DNA from: Bacteroidales bacterium
Lineage (GTDB): Bacteria; Bacteroidota; Bacteroidia; Bacteroidales; UBA932
Assembly (NCBI GenBank): GCA_017615435.1
Contig: JAGAAF010000059.1
Location: 1 to 61,886 of the forward strand
DNA length: 61,886 nucleotides
Direction: 5' to 3'
In this document: positions 7,546-16,205 of the stretch, in pieces
Numbering within the stretch: the stretch's first letter is position 1
How the letters are laid out: each line of letters starts with the position of its first letter
Position numbers and translations under genes: made by a program
Notes under the pieces: generated by a model
Database searches by the model: none
Told to the model about the DNA's origin: nothing
The model's input: only the letters and a program-made list of their open reading frames with translations

Positions 7546-8160
7546 CTATTTAAAAAGTCCGTAAAGTTCCGCGTCCACTTTGTCCGTGACGAGGGCAAAA
7601 TCTTCCGGACGGTTTTCATAGTCCAGCCCGTCGCCGTCGATAATCAGAAGGCGGCCCTTGTAATCCCCTATCCACTTTTCGTAGAGTTCGTTCAGTCCCC
7701 CAAGGTACTCCAGGCTTATGCCCTGCTCGTAGTCCCTGCCTCTTTTCTGAATCTGCGAGACAAGATGCGGCACACTGGAGCGGATGTAGATAAGAAGGTC
7801 GGGCAATTTCACGAGCGACATCATCAGATCGAAAAGGTCCATATAGGTCGCGAAATCGCGGTCGGACAGATTGCCCATACGGTAATTGTTCTGCACGAAT
7901 ATCTGTACGCCTTCGAGTATCGTCCTGTCCTGGATTATCACGCCCTCGTTCTTCGCGATCTCAAGGGTATCCCTGAAACGCTGGGCGAGGAAATACACTT
8001 CCAGGTTGAAGGACCAGCGCTGGATGTCGGAATAATAATCTTCCAGATAGGGGTTGTACGTGACGGACTCGAAGCGGGGCGTCCAACCGTAGTACTCGGC
8101 CAGTTTGCGGGTGAGAGTGGTTTTACCGCAGCCGATGTTTCCTGCTATTCCGATGTGCAT
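7546..8160 (-). CDS. Deoxynucleoside kinase, second paralog
   Basis: A 204-residue kinase paralogous to the downstream gene, with P-loop GNIGCGKT (7-14), QDRTILEG and RGRDYEQGISLEYL. It is the first gene of the operon that ends at the FKBP terminator. A TAnnTTTG promoter box lies about 26 bp upstream. Substrate preference probably differs between the two copies; residues around the ERS and LID motifs differ most (for example TIYED versus TILEG). Confidence 0.9.
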   Translation of the reverse strand: MHIGIAGNIGCGKTTLTRKLAEYYGWTPRFESVTYNPYLEDYYSDIQRWSFNLEVYFLAQRFRDTLEIAKNEGVIIQDRTILEGVQIFVQNNYRMGNLSDRDFATYMDLFDLMMSLVKLPDLLIYIRSSVPHLVSQIQKRGRDYEQGISLEYLGGLNELYEKWIGDYKGRLLIIDGDGLDYENRPEDFALVTDKVDAELYGLFK

Positions 8161-8185
8161 ATAATCTCCGTGGTTTGCAATCTCA

Positions 8186-8193
8186 CAAATTTA
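8186..8193 (-). promoter_or_regulatory. Predicted -7 box (TAAATTTG) for the kinase operon
   Basis: On the minus strand the sequence reads TAAATTTG, an exact match to the Bacteroidota TAnnTTTG box, 26 bp before the start of the second kinase gene. A clear -33 TTTG at the usual spacing is not seen. The region is shared with the divergent MBL-fold gene. Confidence 0.55.
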
Positions 8194-8206
8194 CTGAAAG
8201 TTTTGC

Positions 8207-8214
8207 TATTTTTG
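8207..8214 (+). promoter_or_regulatory. Predicted -7 box (TATTTTTG) for the MBL-fold gene
   Basis: TATTTTTG matches TAnnTTTG exactly and lies 27 bp before the ATG at 8242. It overlaps the divergent control region with the kinase operon. Confidence 0.5.
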
Positions 8215-8241
8215 CTTTCAGCAACACAGAGTTATCCACAA

Positions 8242-8877
8242 ATGCTGAACATCCGCGCTTTCGTCTTCAACCCGTATCAGGAGAACGCCTATATCCTCAC
8301 CCTAGACGACGCTCCCGAGGCCGTTATTGTCGACCCCGGCTGCACGCCCGGACGCGAGCTGGACCAGTTCCTGGCCTACCTGGATTCGAAGGGCCTGAAG
8401 CCCAAGGCGGTGCTTCTCACCCACGCCCATCCCGACCACATCGGCGGCGTCGGGACGCTGCAGGTGCGCTACGCGATCCCCGTCTATATGGGCAAGGATG
8501 ACTCTATCTTCTACGAAATCGATTTCGGCATCACCCCGATTGAAGACGGGCAGAAGCTGGACCTCGCCGGCCTCAGCTTCGAGGTTATCACCACACCGGG
8601 GCATACGCCGGGCGGGGCGTGCTACTACCTGCGCGAGCACAAAGCGCTCTTCACCGGCGACACGCTCTTCCAGGGCACGATCGGCCGCACGGACCTCCCC
8701 GGCGGAGACTACGACCAACTCATAGTCTCCGTGATGGATAAAATAATGGGACTGGACGGCGACGTGGAGATTTACCCCGGTCACGGCCCAGCCTCATCGA
8801 TTTCGGATGAGCGGACAAACAATCCTTTCCTCCAGCCCTTCAACGAGCCTTGGGAGAACGAGGATCAAAGTTTCTGA
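8242..8877 (+). CDS. MBL-fold metallo-hydrolase (glyoxalase II-like, YcbL type)
   Basis: A 211-residue cytoplasmic hydrolase with the metal signature HAHPDH (61-66), His121 in TPGHTPGG, Asp140 in FTGD and His181 in PGHG. Its size and GGACYYL/LFQGTIGRTDLPGGD segments match the single-domain YcbL/glyoxalase II-like group, which hydrolyses thioesters such as S-lactoylglutathione in some members. The frame is open far upstream, but the ATG at 8242 is the natural start. The last 13 bases overlap the 3' end of the convergent GH16 gene. Confidence 0.9.
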   Translation: MLNIRAFVFNPYQENAYILTLDDAPEAVIVDPGCTPGRELDQFLAYLDSKGLKPKAVLLTHAHPDHIGGVGTLQVRYAIPVYMGKDDSIFYEIDFGITPIEDGQKLDLAGLSFEVITTPGHTPGGACYYLREHKALFTGDTLFQGTIGRTDLPGGDYDQLIVSVMDKIMGLDGDVEIYPGHGPASSISDERTNNPFLQPFNEPWENEDQSF

Positions 8878-9959
8878 AACACTCTCACCCAGTCCACCTC
8901 CATCGCAGTGGGCAGGCACGACTCGTCGACGCCCTGAGCGCCGCCCCAGTCGCCACCCCAGGCGAGGTTGAGGATGATGTAGAACGCTTTGTAGAAGGGC
9001 CAGTAATCGTGACCTCCGCCATTGTCGCGATAGGTCAGGATGGCCTTCCTGTCCTGATAGAAAGTAATATAGTCGGCCGTCCATTCCATTCCGTAGATAT
9101 GGAATTCGGTCTGGCCGGTGGCGATATACCTCTCGGCGTGTTCGATCGAAGTCCCGCTGTTGTTGTAGCGGTTGCAATGGATGGTAGCGCTGCAATAGTT
9201 GGGATGGTAGCCCACCTCCTCCATAATGTCGATCTCGCCGTCTTTCGGCCAGCCGGTGAAGTGGGAGGGCATCATCCAGAATGCGGGCCAGGTGCCTTTG
9301 CCCACGGGGAGTTTGATGGAGGCTTCGATATAGCCGTAAGTCCAGCTCTTGCGGGTGTTCAGGCGCACTGAGCGCACCTTGCCGTCAATCTTTTTCGCCC
9401 ACACCTTCAGGGTGCCGTCAGACACGTCGGCGATGTTCACGCCGTTGTAGGAACCGGCGACATAGTCCTGCAGTTCGTGGTTGCCCCAGCCTCCGTCGCC
9501 GGTCTGGTATTTCCATTCGGCGGACGCGGGAAGGCCTTCGTAGTCGAACTCGTCGTTCCACACGAGGGTGTAGCCCTCGGGGGTGTCGATATTCGCCACT
9601 GCGGGGTCCAGGCCGGGCTGACGTATAGGAAGATATTTCCTGGTCTGTCCGACCTTGATTACGACTTTGCCGGTACGCTCCCTGACGGTCGAATTAGGCT
9701 TCACCTTCACCGTGAAATTCCCTTCGGTCATAGCCGAATAGGGAGGCTCGATGCTGACCACCCAGTCTTCTTCGCTGTAGAGCTCGATTCCCGGGTTCGA
9801 GGCCGTCACATAGAACCGCAGTTCCCCTCCCGGCTGCTCGAAGATGAGCGAGTCGGGAGTGAACGCGATGCTGTTCTCCACCGGTGCGGCCGGTGTCGGC
9901 TGACACATTGCGGCGAGAAGTATGATCAGAAGTAAAGACAAAGTCCTGAAAAACTTCAT
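8865..9959 (-). CDS. GH16 beta-glucanase lipoprotein with N-terminal BACON-like domain
   Basis: A 364-residue surface or periplasmic lipoprotein (lipobox LAAMC, Cys19). Residues 30-115 resemble a BACON/Ig-like module; residues 125-364 form a GH16 catalytic domain. The signature EIDIME has nucleophile Glu242, assisting Asp244 and acid/base Glu247; GTWPAFWMMP and GMEWTADYITFYQD are typical of laminarinase/lichenase members. It should cut internal beta-1,3 or mixed beta-1,3/1,4 glucan bonds. It is the last gene of the SusCD operon, 6 bp after the glycan-binding lipoprotein. No terminator is seen because the 3' end overlaps the convergent hydrolase gene. Confidence 0.93.
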   Translation of the reverse strand: MKFFRTLSLLLIILLAAMCQPTPAAPVENSIAFTPDSLIFEQPGGELRFYVTASNPGIELYSEEDWVVSIEPPYSAMTEGNFTVKVKPNSTVRERTGKVVIKVGQTRKYLPIRQPGLDPAVANIDTPEGYTLVWNDEFDYEGLPASAEWKYQTGDGGWGNHELQDYVAGSYNGVNIADVSDGTLKVWAKKIDGKVRSVRLNTRKSWTYGYIEASIKLPVGKGTWPAFWMMPSHFTGWPKDGEIDIMEEVGYHPNYCSATIHCNRYNNSGTSIEHAERYIATGQTEFHIYGMEWTADYITFYQDRKAILTYRDNGGGHDYWPFYKAFYIILNLAWGGDWGGAQGVDESCLPTAMEVDWVRVFQKL

Positions 9960-9965
9960 AGATGA

Positions 9966-11354
9966 TTAGTCGATATGCTCCTGGAGGCAGATGTCCTTCA
10001 CCACGAGAGTTGTATTCTCTCCATTGCCGCCGAAGTCGAAGATAATCCTCGCAGGGATGTCCTTGCCAACGAGATTTGCAATGGTGAACGTGCAATCCTT
10101 GTTTGCTTCAAGAACGGTGTGCCACTTGCAATCGTGGAAGAAGATCTCATTATTGTCATCGTGGTTGGTGAGTTTCACGCCATACTGGAAAGCAGTGGTA
10201 GAATTGATAGTGACGCTGAAGTCATAAGTCTTGGCGGCACTGAGGTTAGTCTTGAGTTTCATACTGACCTGATTCTGCCAACGGGCATCTGTTGCCGCAG
10301 GGCAAGCGAGAGTGAATCCGGTCTTGGTAATATTCGACATCACAGGATTATCGATTGGCGCCCAACCGGGTGCGTAGTAGTATCCGACTACCTCAGCGAG
10401 ATCGGTGAGGTCGAAGAGGTTGGTCGCCTCGCCGGCCTTGATGGTGCAAGCCACATCAAGAGGTTCTGCCTCTTCGGGCTTGATTTCCTTCTCGGGAGCG
10501 TTGGTACCGTCGTTGTTGGCGTGGTCCTTAAGGGTGATACGGGAAATTTCAACCTCGGTTCCGTCCTGGCACCAGCCAAAGTCAAAGACCATCTTGGCGG
10601 CAGTGATGTCCACACCGGGCACATCTGTCAGATAGAAAATGTTGGTTCCTTCAGGCATATCTTCCTGCACATTGAAGAGGAACACATTGTCGTGTTCTCC
10701 ACCACCCTGCTCGACGAACTTGAAGGTCACGCCGCCGCAAAGTTTATTGATCTTCACGATACAAGAGAAGTCATAGTGCTTTTCAGCCGTCAGATCAAGC
10801 TGGTTGTCCGGAACGACGTGGACCTGAGCCTGCCACTGGCCGGCGCAAGCGGTAGGGAACGATAATTTGTAAGTGCCGTTGGAAACTGCCGCCGAATGAC
10901 CGGCCACCTCAGCCCAACCCGGAGCATACCAAGTGTAAGTGTCAGCGGCTTCGCCTTCCGCAGCCTTCCAAAGGTTGAACTCGGAGTCGTAGTTGAAGCC
11001 ATTCCATTCCATCTTCGCGTCGATGGTGAAATCAACCTCGGAGTAGTCTTTCGACTGGCCGTTGGCATTGCTCACATACATACGTACCTTAAAGGTGCCA
11101 TTGACGAAGAAGGTCTTCTGGAAGTTGTTTCCGTTTCCTGCGAAAGCGAAGTCGCCGGATTCGTTGGTGTACCAGACAGGAATGAGGCCTGTGGTTCCCT
11201 CAGGAAGAGAGAAGGTGGCCACATTCTCAGCTACGGTCACGACAGGGATGATACCCGCTGCTGAAGGGAGCTGAGGCTCGTCGGTGTTGTTGTCAGGCTC
11301 GCAAGCAGCAAAAACAAGCGCTGCGATGCTCAGAATTGCAAAAAACTTTTTCAT
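9966..11354 (-). CDS. Surface glycan-binding lipoprotein with PKD-like and two repeated beta-sandwich domains
   Basis: A 462-residue lipoprotein (lipobox FAAC, Cys18). A PKD-like domain (about 30-115) precedes two repeated beta-sandwich modules (about 120-285 and 315-462). Each module has a matching sequence pattern: YAPGW near the start, QWQAQV or RWQNQV in the middle, a KxYDFS strand, then an MVFDFGW or IIFDFGG strand and a final KD strand. This resembles CBM4/CBM9-type carbohydrate-binding modules. Position after susD matches SusE/F-like or SGBP-B proteins that hold glycan at the cell surface. The ligand is probably the beta-glucan cut by the adjacent GH16 enzyme (inference). Confidence 0.8.
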   Translation of the reverse strand: MKKFFAILSIAALVFAACEPDNNTDEPQLPSAAGIIPVVTVAENVATFSLPEGTTGLIPVWYTNESGDFAFAGNGNNFQKTFFVNGTFKVRMYVSNANGQSKDYSEVDFTIDAKMEWNGFNYDSEFNLWKAAEGEAADTYTWYAPGWAEVAGHSAAVSNGTYKLSFPTACAGQWQAQVHVVPDNQLDLTAEKHYDFSCIVKINKLCGGVTFKFVEQGGGEHDNVFLFNVQEDMPEGTNIFYLTDVPGVDITAAKMVFDFGWCQDGTEVEISRITLKDHANNDGTNAPEKEIKPEEAEPLDVACTIKAGEATNLFDLTDLAEVVGYYYAPGWAPIDNPVMSNITKTGFTLACPAATDARWQNQVSMKLKTNLSAAKTYDFSVTINSTTAFQYGVKLTNHDDNNEIFFHDCKWHTVLEANKDCTFTIANLVGKDIPARIIFDFGGNGENTTLVVKDICLQEHID

Positions 11355-11377
11355 TGTTTGATTATTAAAATTGGTTG

Positions 11378-12889
11378 TTAATAGTTGTTCTGCTTAAGGG
11401 TTCCCTGAGCGGCGTCGATCTCGCTCTGCGGAATGGGGAGATATTTCTTGCTTTCCGACCAGGTGTTGGTGCGGTAGCCATAGTTGTCCGGCCCAAGCAC
11501 GGTGGGAGCGTCACCCCAGCGGATAAGGTCCCAGTAGCGCTTTCCTTCGCCCACGAACTCGAGCTTACGTTCGTTCTTGATGTTGGCGAGGGTGGCGTCC
11601 ACGGTGTCGGTCAGGCCGGCACGGTTGTGCACCTTGTTGAGCCAGATCTTCGCGTTGGTCGGATCGCTGGTTAGTGCGAGCTCAGCGGCGTTCAGAAGAG
11701 TCTCCGAGTAGCGGTAGATACGGAAGTTGTTGCCGAAGCGCATATCCGGAGCGCCGTCGCCGGTCGCATACTCACTCTGCAGGCCCTGGTACTTCTCGAG
11801 GAAGTAACCGGTGTCCTGATAGCGCTGCTCATAGGCGTTGACGGTAGCGTCGTAGCAGGTGGCTGCGCGGCGGGCGTCAGAAGCGTCATACATTGCGTAG
11901 GTTTCCTGACGCACGGGAGCGAAGCCCCAGCCGGCCTTATGGTCATCTCCTCCCTCGGCCATATTATAGGGACCGATGAGCTGCGGGAGGATGGTGCCGC
12001 CCGCGCCGAGGACGTTGTCGTAGGAACGGACCTGGCCGTCGGCGACATAAGTGATTTCGAAGATGGATTCGACATCCCACTCGCCCGCGGGGGTGAAGAT
12101 GGTTCCGTAATCGGGCAGAAGGTCGTATTCGGTCGAGCCTATGATATCCTCCATATAACCAAGGGCGGTGCCGTAACGGGCTTCGTCCTTCTGGTACATA
12201 ACCAGTTCGGCATAGAGCATATAGGCGAAAGCCTTGGTGACGTAACCGGCCTTTGCATCAGGCTGCCTCATCGGAAGAGCGCCGATTGCGATGGCGCCTT
12301 CGAGGTCGGCAATCATCTTGGCGTAGATTTCGTCTGCAGAGTACTGGGTGCCGAGATACGGATCTTCGAGGTTCTTCTCGTAGTACACGACGTTGCCCCA
12401 GAATTTCCAGAGCCAGCTGTAGTAGTAGACCCTGAGGAGCCTTGCCTGCTGCAGGTAAGAAGCCTCCTGCGCGTCGTCGATATTGCCGGCCGCCCTGGTC
12501 CATCCCGTGTACTGGATGAGGTCGTTACACCTCTTCACACCTGAATATGCGCAAGTCCACAGAGAATAAAGGCAGTTGGTAGGCAGAGCCTCATAGTTCA
12601 TCATAAGATGCCAGAACTGGTTGTCGGTGGCATCTTCGCCGCCCACCCAGATCTGATCGGCCATAATGTCGCTCATAATCAGAAGCGGAGCATACTGATC
12701 GCTGGACCAGTCTGTCCAGTGAAGAGGAGCATAGGCAGCCGCGAGAGCTTCGTTCAGGTGATCTTCCGTGGTAAAATACTCCTCGATAGGCTGTGCGGTG
12801 GGGTTCTCGACAGTAAGGAAATCGTCTCCGCAGGATGCGAAAAGAACCGAACCGAAGGCTATGACTGAAAGTATATTGTTGAGTTTCAT
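11378..12889 (-). CDS. SusD/RagB-family glycan-binding lipoprotein
   Basis: A 503-residue outer-membrane lipoprotein (lipobox FASC, Cys20) of the SusD family. It caps the partner SusC barrel and delivers oligosaccharides. Typical features: the early NPTAQPIEEYFTTEDHLNEALAAAY segment, helical TPR-like stretches, and the C-terminal RNA-like signature NERKLEFVGEGKRYWDLIRWG with a final YLPIPQSEIDA. It starts 18 bp downstream of the SusC gene. Confidence 0.95.
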   Translation of the reverse strand: MKLNNILSVIAFGSVLFASCGDDFLTVENPTAQPIEEYFTTEDHLNEALAAAYAPLHWTDWSSDQYAPLLIMSDIMADQIWVGGEDATDNQFWHLMMNYEALPTNCLYSLWTCAYSGVKRCNDLIQYTGWTRAAGNIDDAQEASYLQQARLLRVYYYSWLWKFWGNVVYYEKNLEDPYLGTQYSADEIYAKMIADLEGAIAIGALPMRQPDAKAGYVTKAFAYMLYAELVMYQKDEARYGTALGYMEDIIGSTEYDLLPDYGTIFTPAGEWDVESIFEITYVADGQVRSYDNVLGAGGTILPQLIGPYNMAEGGDDHKAGWGFAPVRQETYAMYDASDARRAATCYDATVNAYEQRYQDTGYFLEKYQGLQSEYATGDGAPDMRFGNNFRIYRYSETLLNAAELALTSDPTNAKIWLNKVHNRAGLTDTVDATLANIKNERKLEFVGEGKRYWDLIRWGDAPTVLGPDNYGYRTNTWSESKKYLPIPQSEIDAAQGTLKQNNY

Positions 12890-12907
12890 AACTGTGTCCT
12901 CCTTAGA

Positions 12908-15900
12908 TTAAAATGCAACGCTTATGCCTGCGGTGAAGGTGCGTGCCTGAGGGTAAACACCGTAGTCGATTCCGAGGGAAGTGCCGCCGGATGCGATCTC
13001 AGGATCGAATCCGTGGTAAGGAGTGAGAGTAAAGAGGTTCTCGGCCGCGACGTACACACGTACGTCGGAGATGAGAGCCTTGCGGACGAGCGACTCGGGC
13101 AGAGTGTAGCCGAGCTGCGCGTTCTTGATGCGGACGTATGATCCGTCATAGACGTAGAGATCCGAAGACTTCCAGTTCTGGGTGTCACCCACGACAAAGC
13201 GGGGATACTTGTTGGAGGAGCCTTCTCCCGTCCATCTCTGGAGCATATAGGAAGGAAGGTTGACCATCTTGATGTCCGTACGGCGGGTGCAGTCGAATAC
13301 CTGCACGCCTGCGACTCCCTGCACAAGCATCGAGAAGTCGAAGCCCTTCCAGCTTGCCTGCAGGTTAAGTCCGAAGGTCCAGTCCGGAGTTCCCTTGCCG
13401 ATGTAAGCGCGGTCGTTGGCGTTGATCGTACCGTCGTTGTTGAGGTCCTTGAAGCGGACGTCGCCGGGCTTTGCGGTCGGCTGAATCATCTTGACGTCGG
13501 TGGGATCATCGGGGTTCGTCCAGGTGTAGGCTGCGATTTCAGCGTCGTTCTGGAAGATTCCGTCAGTCTGGTAACCGTAGAAGAACGGGAAAGGATAGCC
13601 GTTCTCGGCACGGGAAATGGTGCCGGTGCCCTGGAAGGAATCGTAGTTGGCCCATCCGGTGTCGTTTCCGAGTTTGATGAGCAAGTTCTTCAGATAGGTA
13701 GCGTTGCCGTTCACCCTGAAGTTCCAGTCGCCGACAGAGTATTTGTAGCCGAGTTCGAATTCGATTCCGCTGTTGCTCATCAGTCCGACATTGCCGATAG
13801 GCTTGCTCTCGCCCACATATGAAGGGATAGGCATAGTCATAAGCATACCGTCGGTGAGCTTGTTGTAGTAGTCCACGGTGAAGGTGAGCTTGTTCGCGAA
13901 GAAACCGAGATCCACACCCAAGTCGGTCTGGGTCGAGGTCTCCCAGCGGAGGCTCCGGTTCGCAAGGCCGTTGGCTTTCACGCCGATAGCCTGAACGGGA
14001 TCCTTTCCGTAGTAGTAGTTATTGTTGCCTTCGGTGAGGACGGTGTAACGGAAGTTACCGATGTTCTCATTACCGTTCTGGCCCCAGGAAGCGCGGATCT
14101 TCGCGTTGCTGAGCGAAGGAATCACGCCCTGCATAAACTCCTCCTTGAAGATGTTCCATCCGAGGGACACGGACGGGAAGGTAGCCCAGTGGTTATTCGA
14201 GCCGAAGCGGGAAGAACCGTCGCGGCGGACCGTAAGCTCGGCCATATAGCGCTCGTCGTAGTTGTAGCTGATTCGGGCGAAGTAGGATGCGAGCCTGGAC
14301 TGGGCATAGGGAGCGCCCCAGCCGTTGCGGTCGCCGTCTTCCTGCAGACCGTTGGTGTAGTCGATATAAGGTTTGTTGATGTCCTTGAGGAACTTCGAGG
14401 AAGCGCCCATATACTCGCCGCTCGAAGCCTTGGCCGACTGGCCGAGGAGGGCGGTGACGCTGTGATTCCCGAAGGTCTTGCTGTAGGTGAGGGTGTTCTC
14501 CACCTGCCAGACGAGCGAGTTGCACGCGCTGCCGGAAGCATAGGATTCGGTGATCTGGTTGCTGCTGGTCAGGTAGTAGACGTCGCTGTAGGAATGGTCT
14601 CCCCAGAAGGAAAGGTCCACGCCGAGGGCGCTGCGGAATTTGAGGCCTTCGATGATCTGAAGTTCGCCGCTGAAACCGCCCACGAATTTGTGGCTCCAGC
14701 CCTGCGAACCGGGGAGGGAGAGGGCCGCCACGGGGTTGACCATTTCGTTGTAGGATCCGCCGGGGATGGTGAACATCTGGCCGTTCTCTCCATAAAGCAT
14801 TCCTGCCGCTCCGTACTGGGAAATCTGCGCAGCTGCCTGGGTGTCGTCCGCATAGACGTTCAGGATAGGCGAAAGGGCCACGGCCGAACCGAGCGGCGAA
14901 CCGTAGGTGCTGTTGGTGCTGATTCCGGTGGAGGTAATGTAGGCATACGACAGGTTGCTGCCGAGGGTGAACTTGTTAAGGAAGCTGCGCTCCGCCGTCT
15001 TGTCCATCACCTCGTAGGTGGTGTTGCTGCGGAGGGTCAGACGGTCGTAGTTCGAACGGCCTTTGTTACCGCCCACGATACCGTCCTGGCTGAGGTAGCC
15101 CAGCGAAACATAGTAGTTCACCTTGTCCGAAGCGCCGCTCACGCTGAGTTCGTGCTGGCTCTGGGGGGCGTTGTAGTAGAATATCTCATCCTGCCAATCG
15201 GTGCCTTTGCCGTAGCTGGCATAGTCCATCGAATACTTCGGGGCCATACCTGCGTTCATATGGCCTTCGTTGATCATCATCGCGTACTGCGAAGCGTCCA
15301 GGACATCGAGTTTCTTCCACGGGCTCGAAAGGCCGTAGGAGAATTCATAGTTCACGCGCGCGTCGCCTTTAGTTCCCTTCTTGGTGGTCACGAGGATGAC
15401 GCCGTTGGCCGCACGTGCTCCGTAGACCGCGCCCGATGCGGCGTCTTTCAGCACCTCGATGCTCTCGATATCCGAAGGATTAAGGTAGTCGATGCCGCCT
15501 TCGAGAGGCATACCGTCCACGATGTAGAGAGGGTCGGAGTTGTTGATGGTGCCGGTACCGCGGACCCTGATGCGGGCTGCCGCGCCAGGCTGGCCGGACG
15601 ACGATGTGACGTTCACGCCGGCTGCGAGACCCTTGAGGGCGTTGTCCACGCGGACGGGAGCGGTCTTGCCAAGCTCGTCCGATCCCACTTTCGCGATGGC
15701 GGCAGTCACCACACTCTTCTTCTGCACACCGTAACCCACCACCACCACGTCTTCGAGCATAATGGTGTCCTCCTCGAGGATGACGAGGGCCGCATCGGCG
15801 GCGCTGACGGTCTTGGTCACATAACCGATGGACGAAATCACGAGGACGGAACCGGCTTTCACGCCTGAAAGTTCCCACTCGCCGTCGAGTCCGGTGGTCG

Positions 15901-16057
15901 TGCCGTTTGAAGTGCCCTGGACCACGACAGCGGCGCCGATCACCGGCAGACCGTCACGGTCCTGTACGATGCCTTTCACCTGCTGGGCGAAAGCCGGGGC
16001 CACGCTCAGTATCAGTGCCGCAAAGACAAGGGCGATTCGATTGAACAGGTTCTTCAT
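12908..16057 (-). CDS. SusC/RagA-family TonB-dependent outer membrane transporter
   Basis: A 1049-residue outer-membrane importer. In order: signal peptide (1-24), carboxypeptidase-regulatory-like domain (about 26-100), TonB-box region VVVVGYG (104-110), plug domain (PLYIVDGMPLEGG, VLKDAASGAVYGARAANGVILVTTKKG), and a beta-barrel ending in Phe (AGISVAF). Energised by TonB-ExbBD it imports oligosaccharides bound by the SusD partner. It heads a four-gene operon with SusD, a binding lipoprotein and GH16, so the substrate is likely a beta-glucan. Its promoter region contains an inverted repeat that may be an operator. Confidence 0.96.
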   Translation of the reverse strand: MKNLFNRIALVFAALILSVAPAFAQQVKGIVQDRDGLPVIGAAVVVQGTSNGTTTGLDGEWELSGVKAGSVLVISSIGYVTKTVSAADAALVILEEDTIMLEDVVVVGYGVQKKSVVTAAIAKVGSDELGKTAPVRVDNALKGLAAGVNVTSSSGQPGAAARIRVRGTGTINNSDPLYIVDGMPLEGGIDYLNPSDIESIEVLKDAASGAVYGARAANGVILVTTKKGTKGDARVNYEFSYGLSSPWKKLDVLDASQYAMMINEGHMNAGMAPKYSMDYASYGKGTDWQDEIFYYNAPQSQHELSVSGASDKVNYYVSLGYLSQDGIVGGNKGRSNYDRLTLRSNTTYEVMDKTAERSFLNKFTLGSNLSYAYITSTGISTNSTYGSPLGSAVALSPILNVYADDTQAAAQISQYGAAGMLYGENGQMFTIPGGSYNEMVNPVAALSLPGSQGWSHKFVGGFSGELQIIEGLKFRSALGVDLSFWGDHSYSDVYYLTSSNQITESYASGSACNSLVWQVENTLTYSKTFGNHSVTALLGQSAKASSGEYMGASSKFLKDINKPYIDYTNGLQEDGDRNGWGAPYAQSRLASYFARISYNYDERYMAELTVRRDGSSRFGSNNHWATFPSVSLGWNIFKEEFMQGVIPSLSNAKIRASWGQNGNENIGNFRYTVLTEGNNNYYYGKDPVQAIGVKANGLANRSLRWETSTQTDLGVDLGFFANKLTFTVDYYNKLTDGMLMTMPIPSYVGESKPIGNVGLMSNSGIEFELGYKYSVGDWNFRVNGNATYLKNLLIKLGNDTGWANYDSFQGTGTISRAENGYPFPFFYGYQTDGIFQNDAEIAAYTWTNPDDPTDVKMIQPTAKPGDVRFKDLNNDGTINANDRAYIGKGTPDWTFGLNLQASWKGFDFSMLVQGVAGVQVFDCTRRTDIKMVNLPSYMLQRWTGEGSSNKYPRFVVGDTQNWKSSDLYVYDGSYVRIKNAQLGYTLPESLVRKALISDVRVYVAAENLFTLTPYHGFDPEIASGGTSLGIDYGVYPQARTFTAGISVAF

Positions 16058-16086
16058 TTCTAAAATTTTTACGAAATATTGTGTGG

Positions 16087-16094
16087 CAAAATTA
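16087..16094 (-). promoter_or_regulatory. Predicted -7 box (TAATTTTG) of the SusC operon
   Basis: The minus strand reads TAATTTTG, matching TAnnTTTG, 30 bp before the SusC ATG; transcription would start near 16080. No -33 TTTG is visible at the usual distance, which fits an activator-dependent promoter. Confidence 0.5.
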
Positions 16095-16110
16095 AGTAAT
16101 TAAAAATTGC

Positions 16111-16132
16111 CGCGTACCATAGTAAATACGCG
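16111..16132. promoter_or_regulatory. Inverted repeat CGCGTA-N10-TACGCG upstream of SusC
   Basis: CGCGTA (16111-16116) and TACGCG (16127-16132) are perfect inverted half-sites 16 bp apart, lying just upstream of the predicted SusC promoter. The spacing is compatible with a dimeric regulator binding near the -40 to -60 region. Operator function is inference. Confidence 0.4.
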
Positions 16133-16139
16133 CGGGAGC

Positions 16140-16171
16140 AAAAAAGTAGACGCCTGAATGCTCAAGCGTCT
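16140..16171 (-). terminator. Rho-independent terminator after the DUF6377 regulator gene
   Basis: AGACGCCTGA (16148-16157) and TCAAGCGTCT (16162-16171) form a 10-bp stem with one weak pair and a 4-nt loop. A-rich bases at 16140-16145 give a U-tract on the minus strand. It lies 35 bp past the regulator stop and separates it from the SusC promoter. Confidence 0.8.
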
Positions 16172-16205
16172 GACTTTCAGATATTTGACTCTTGTAAAAA
16201 GTGGA

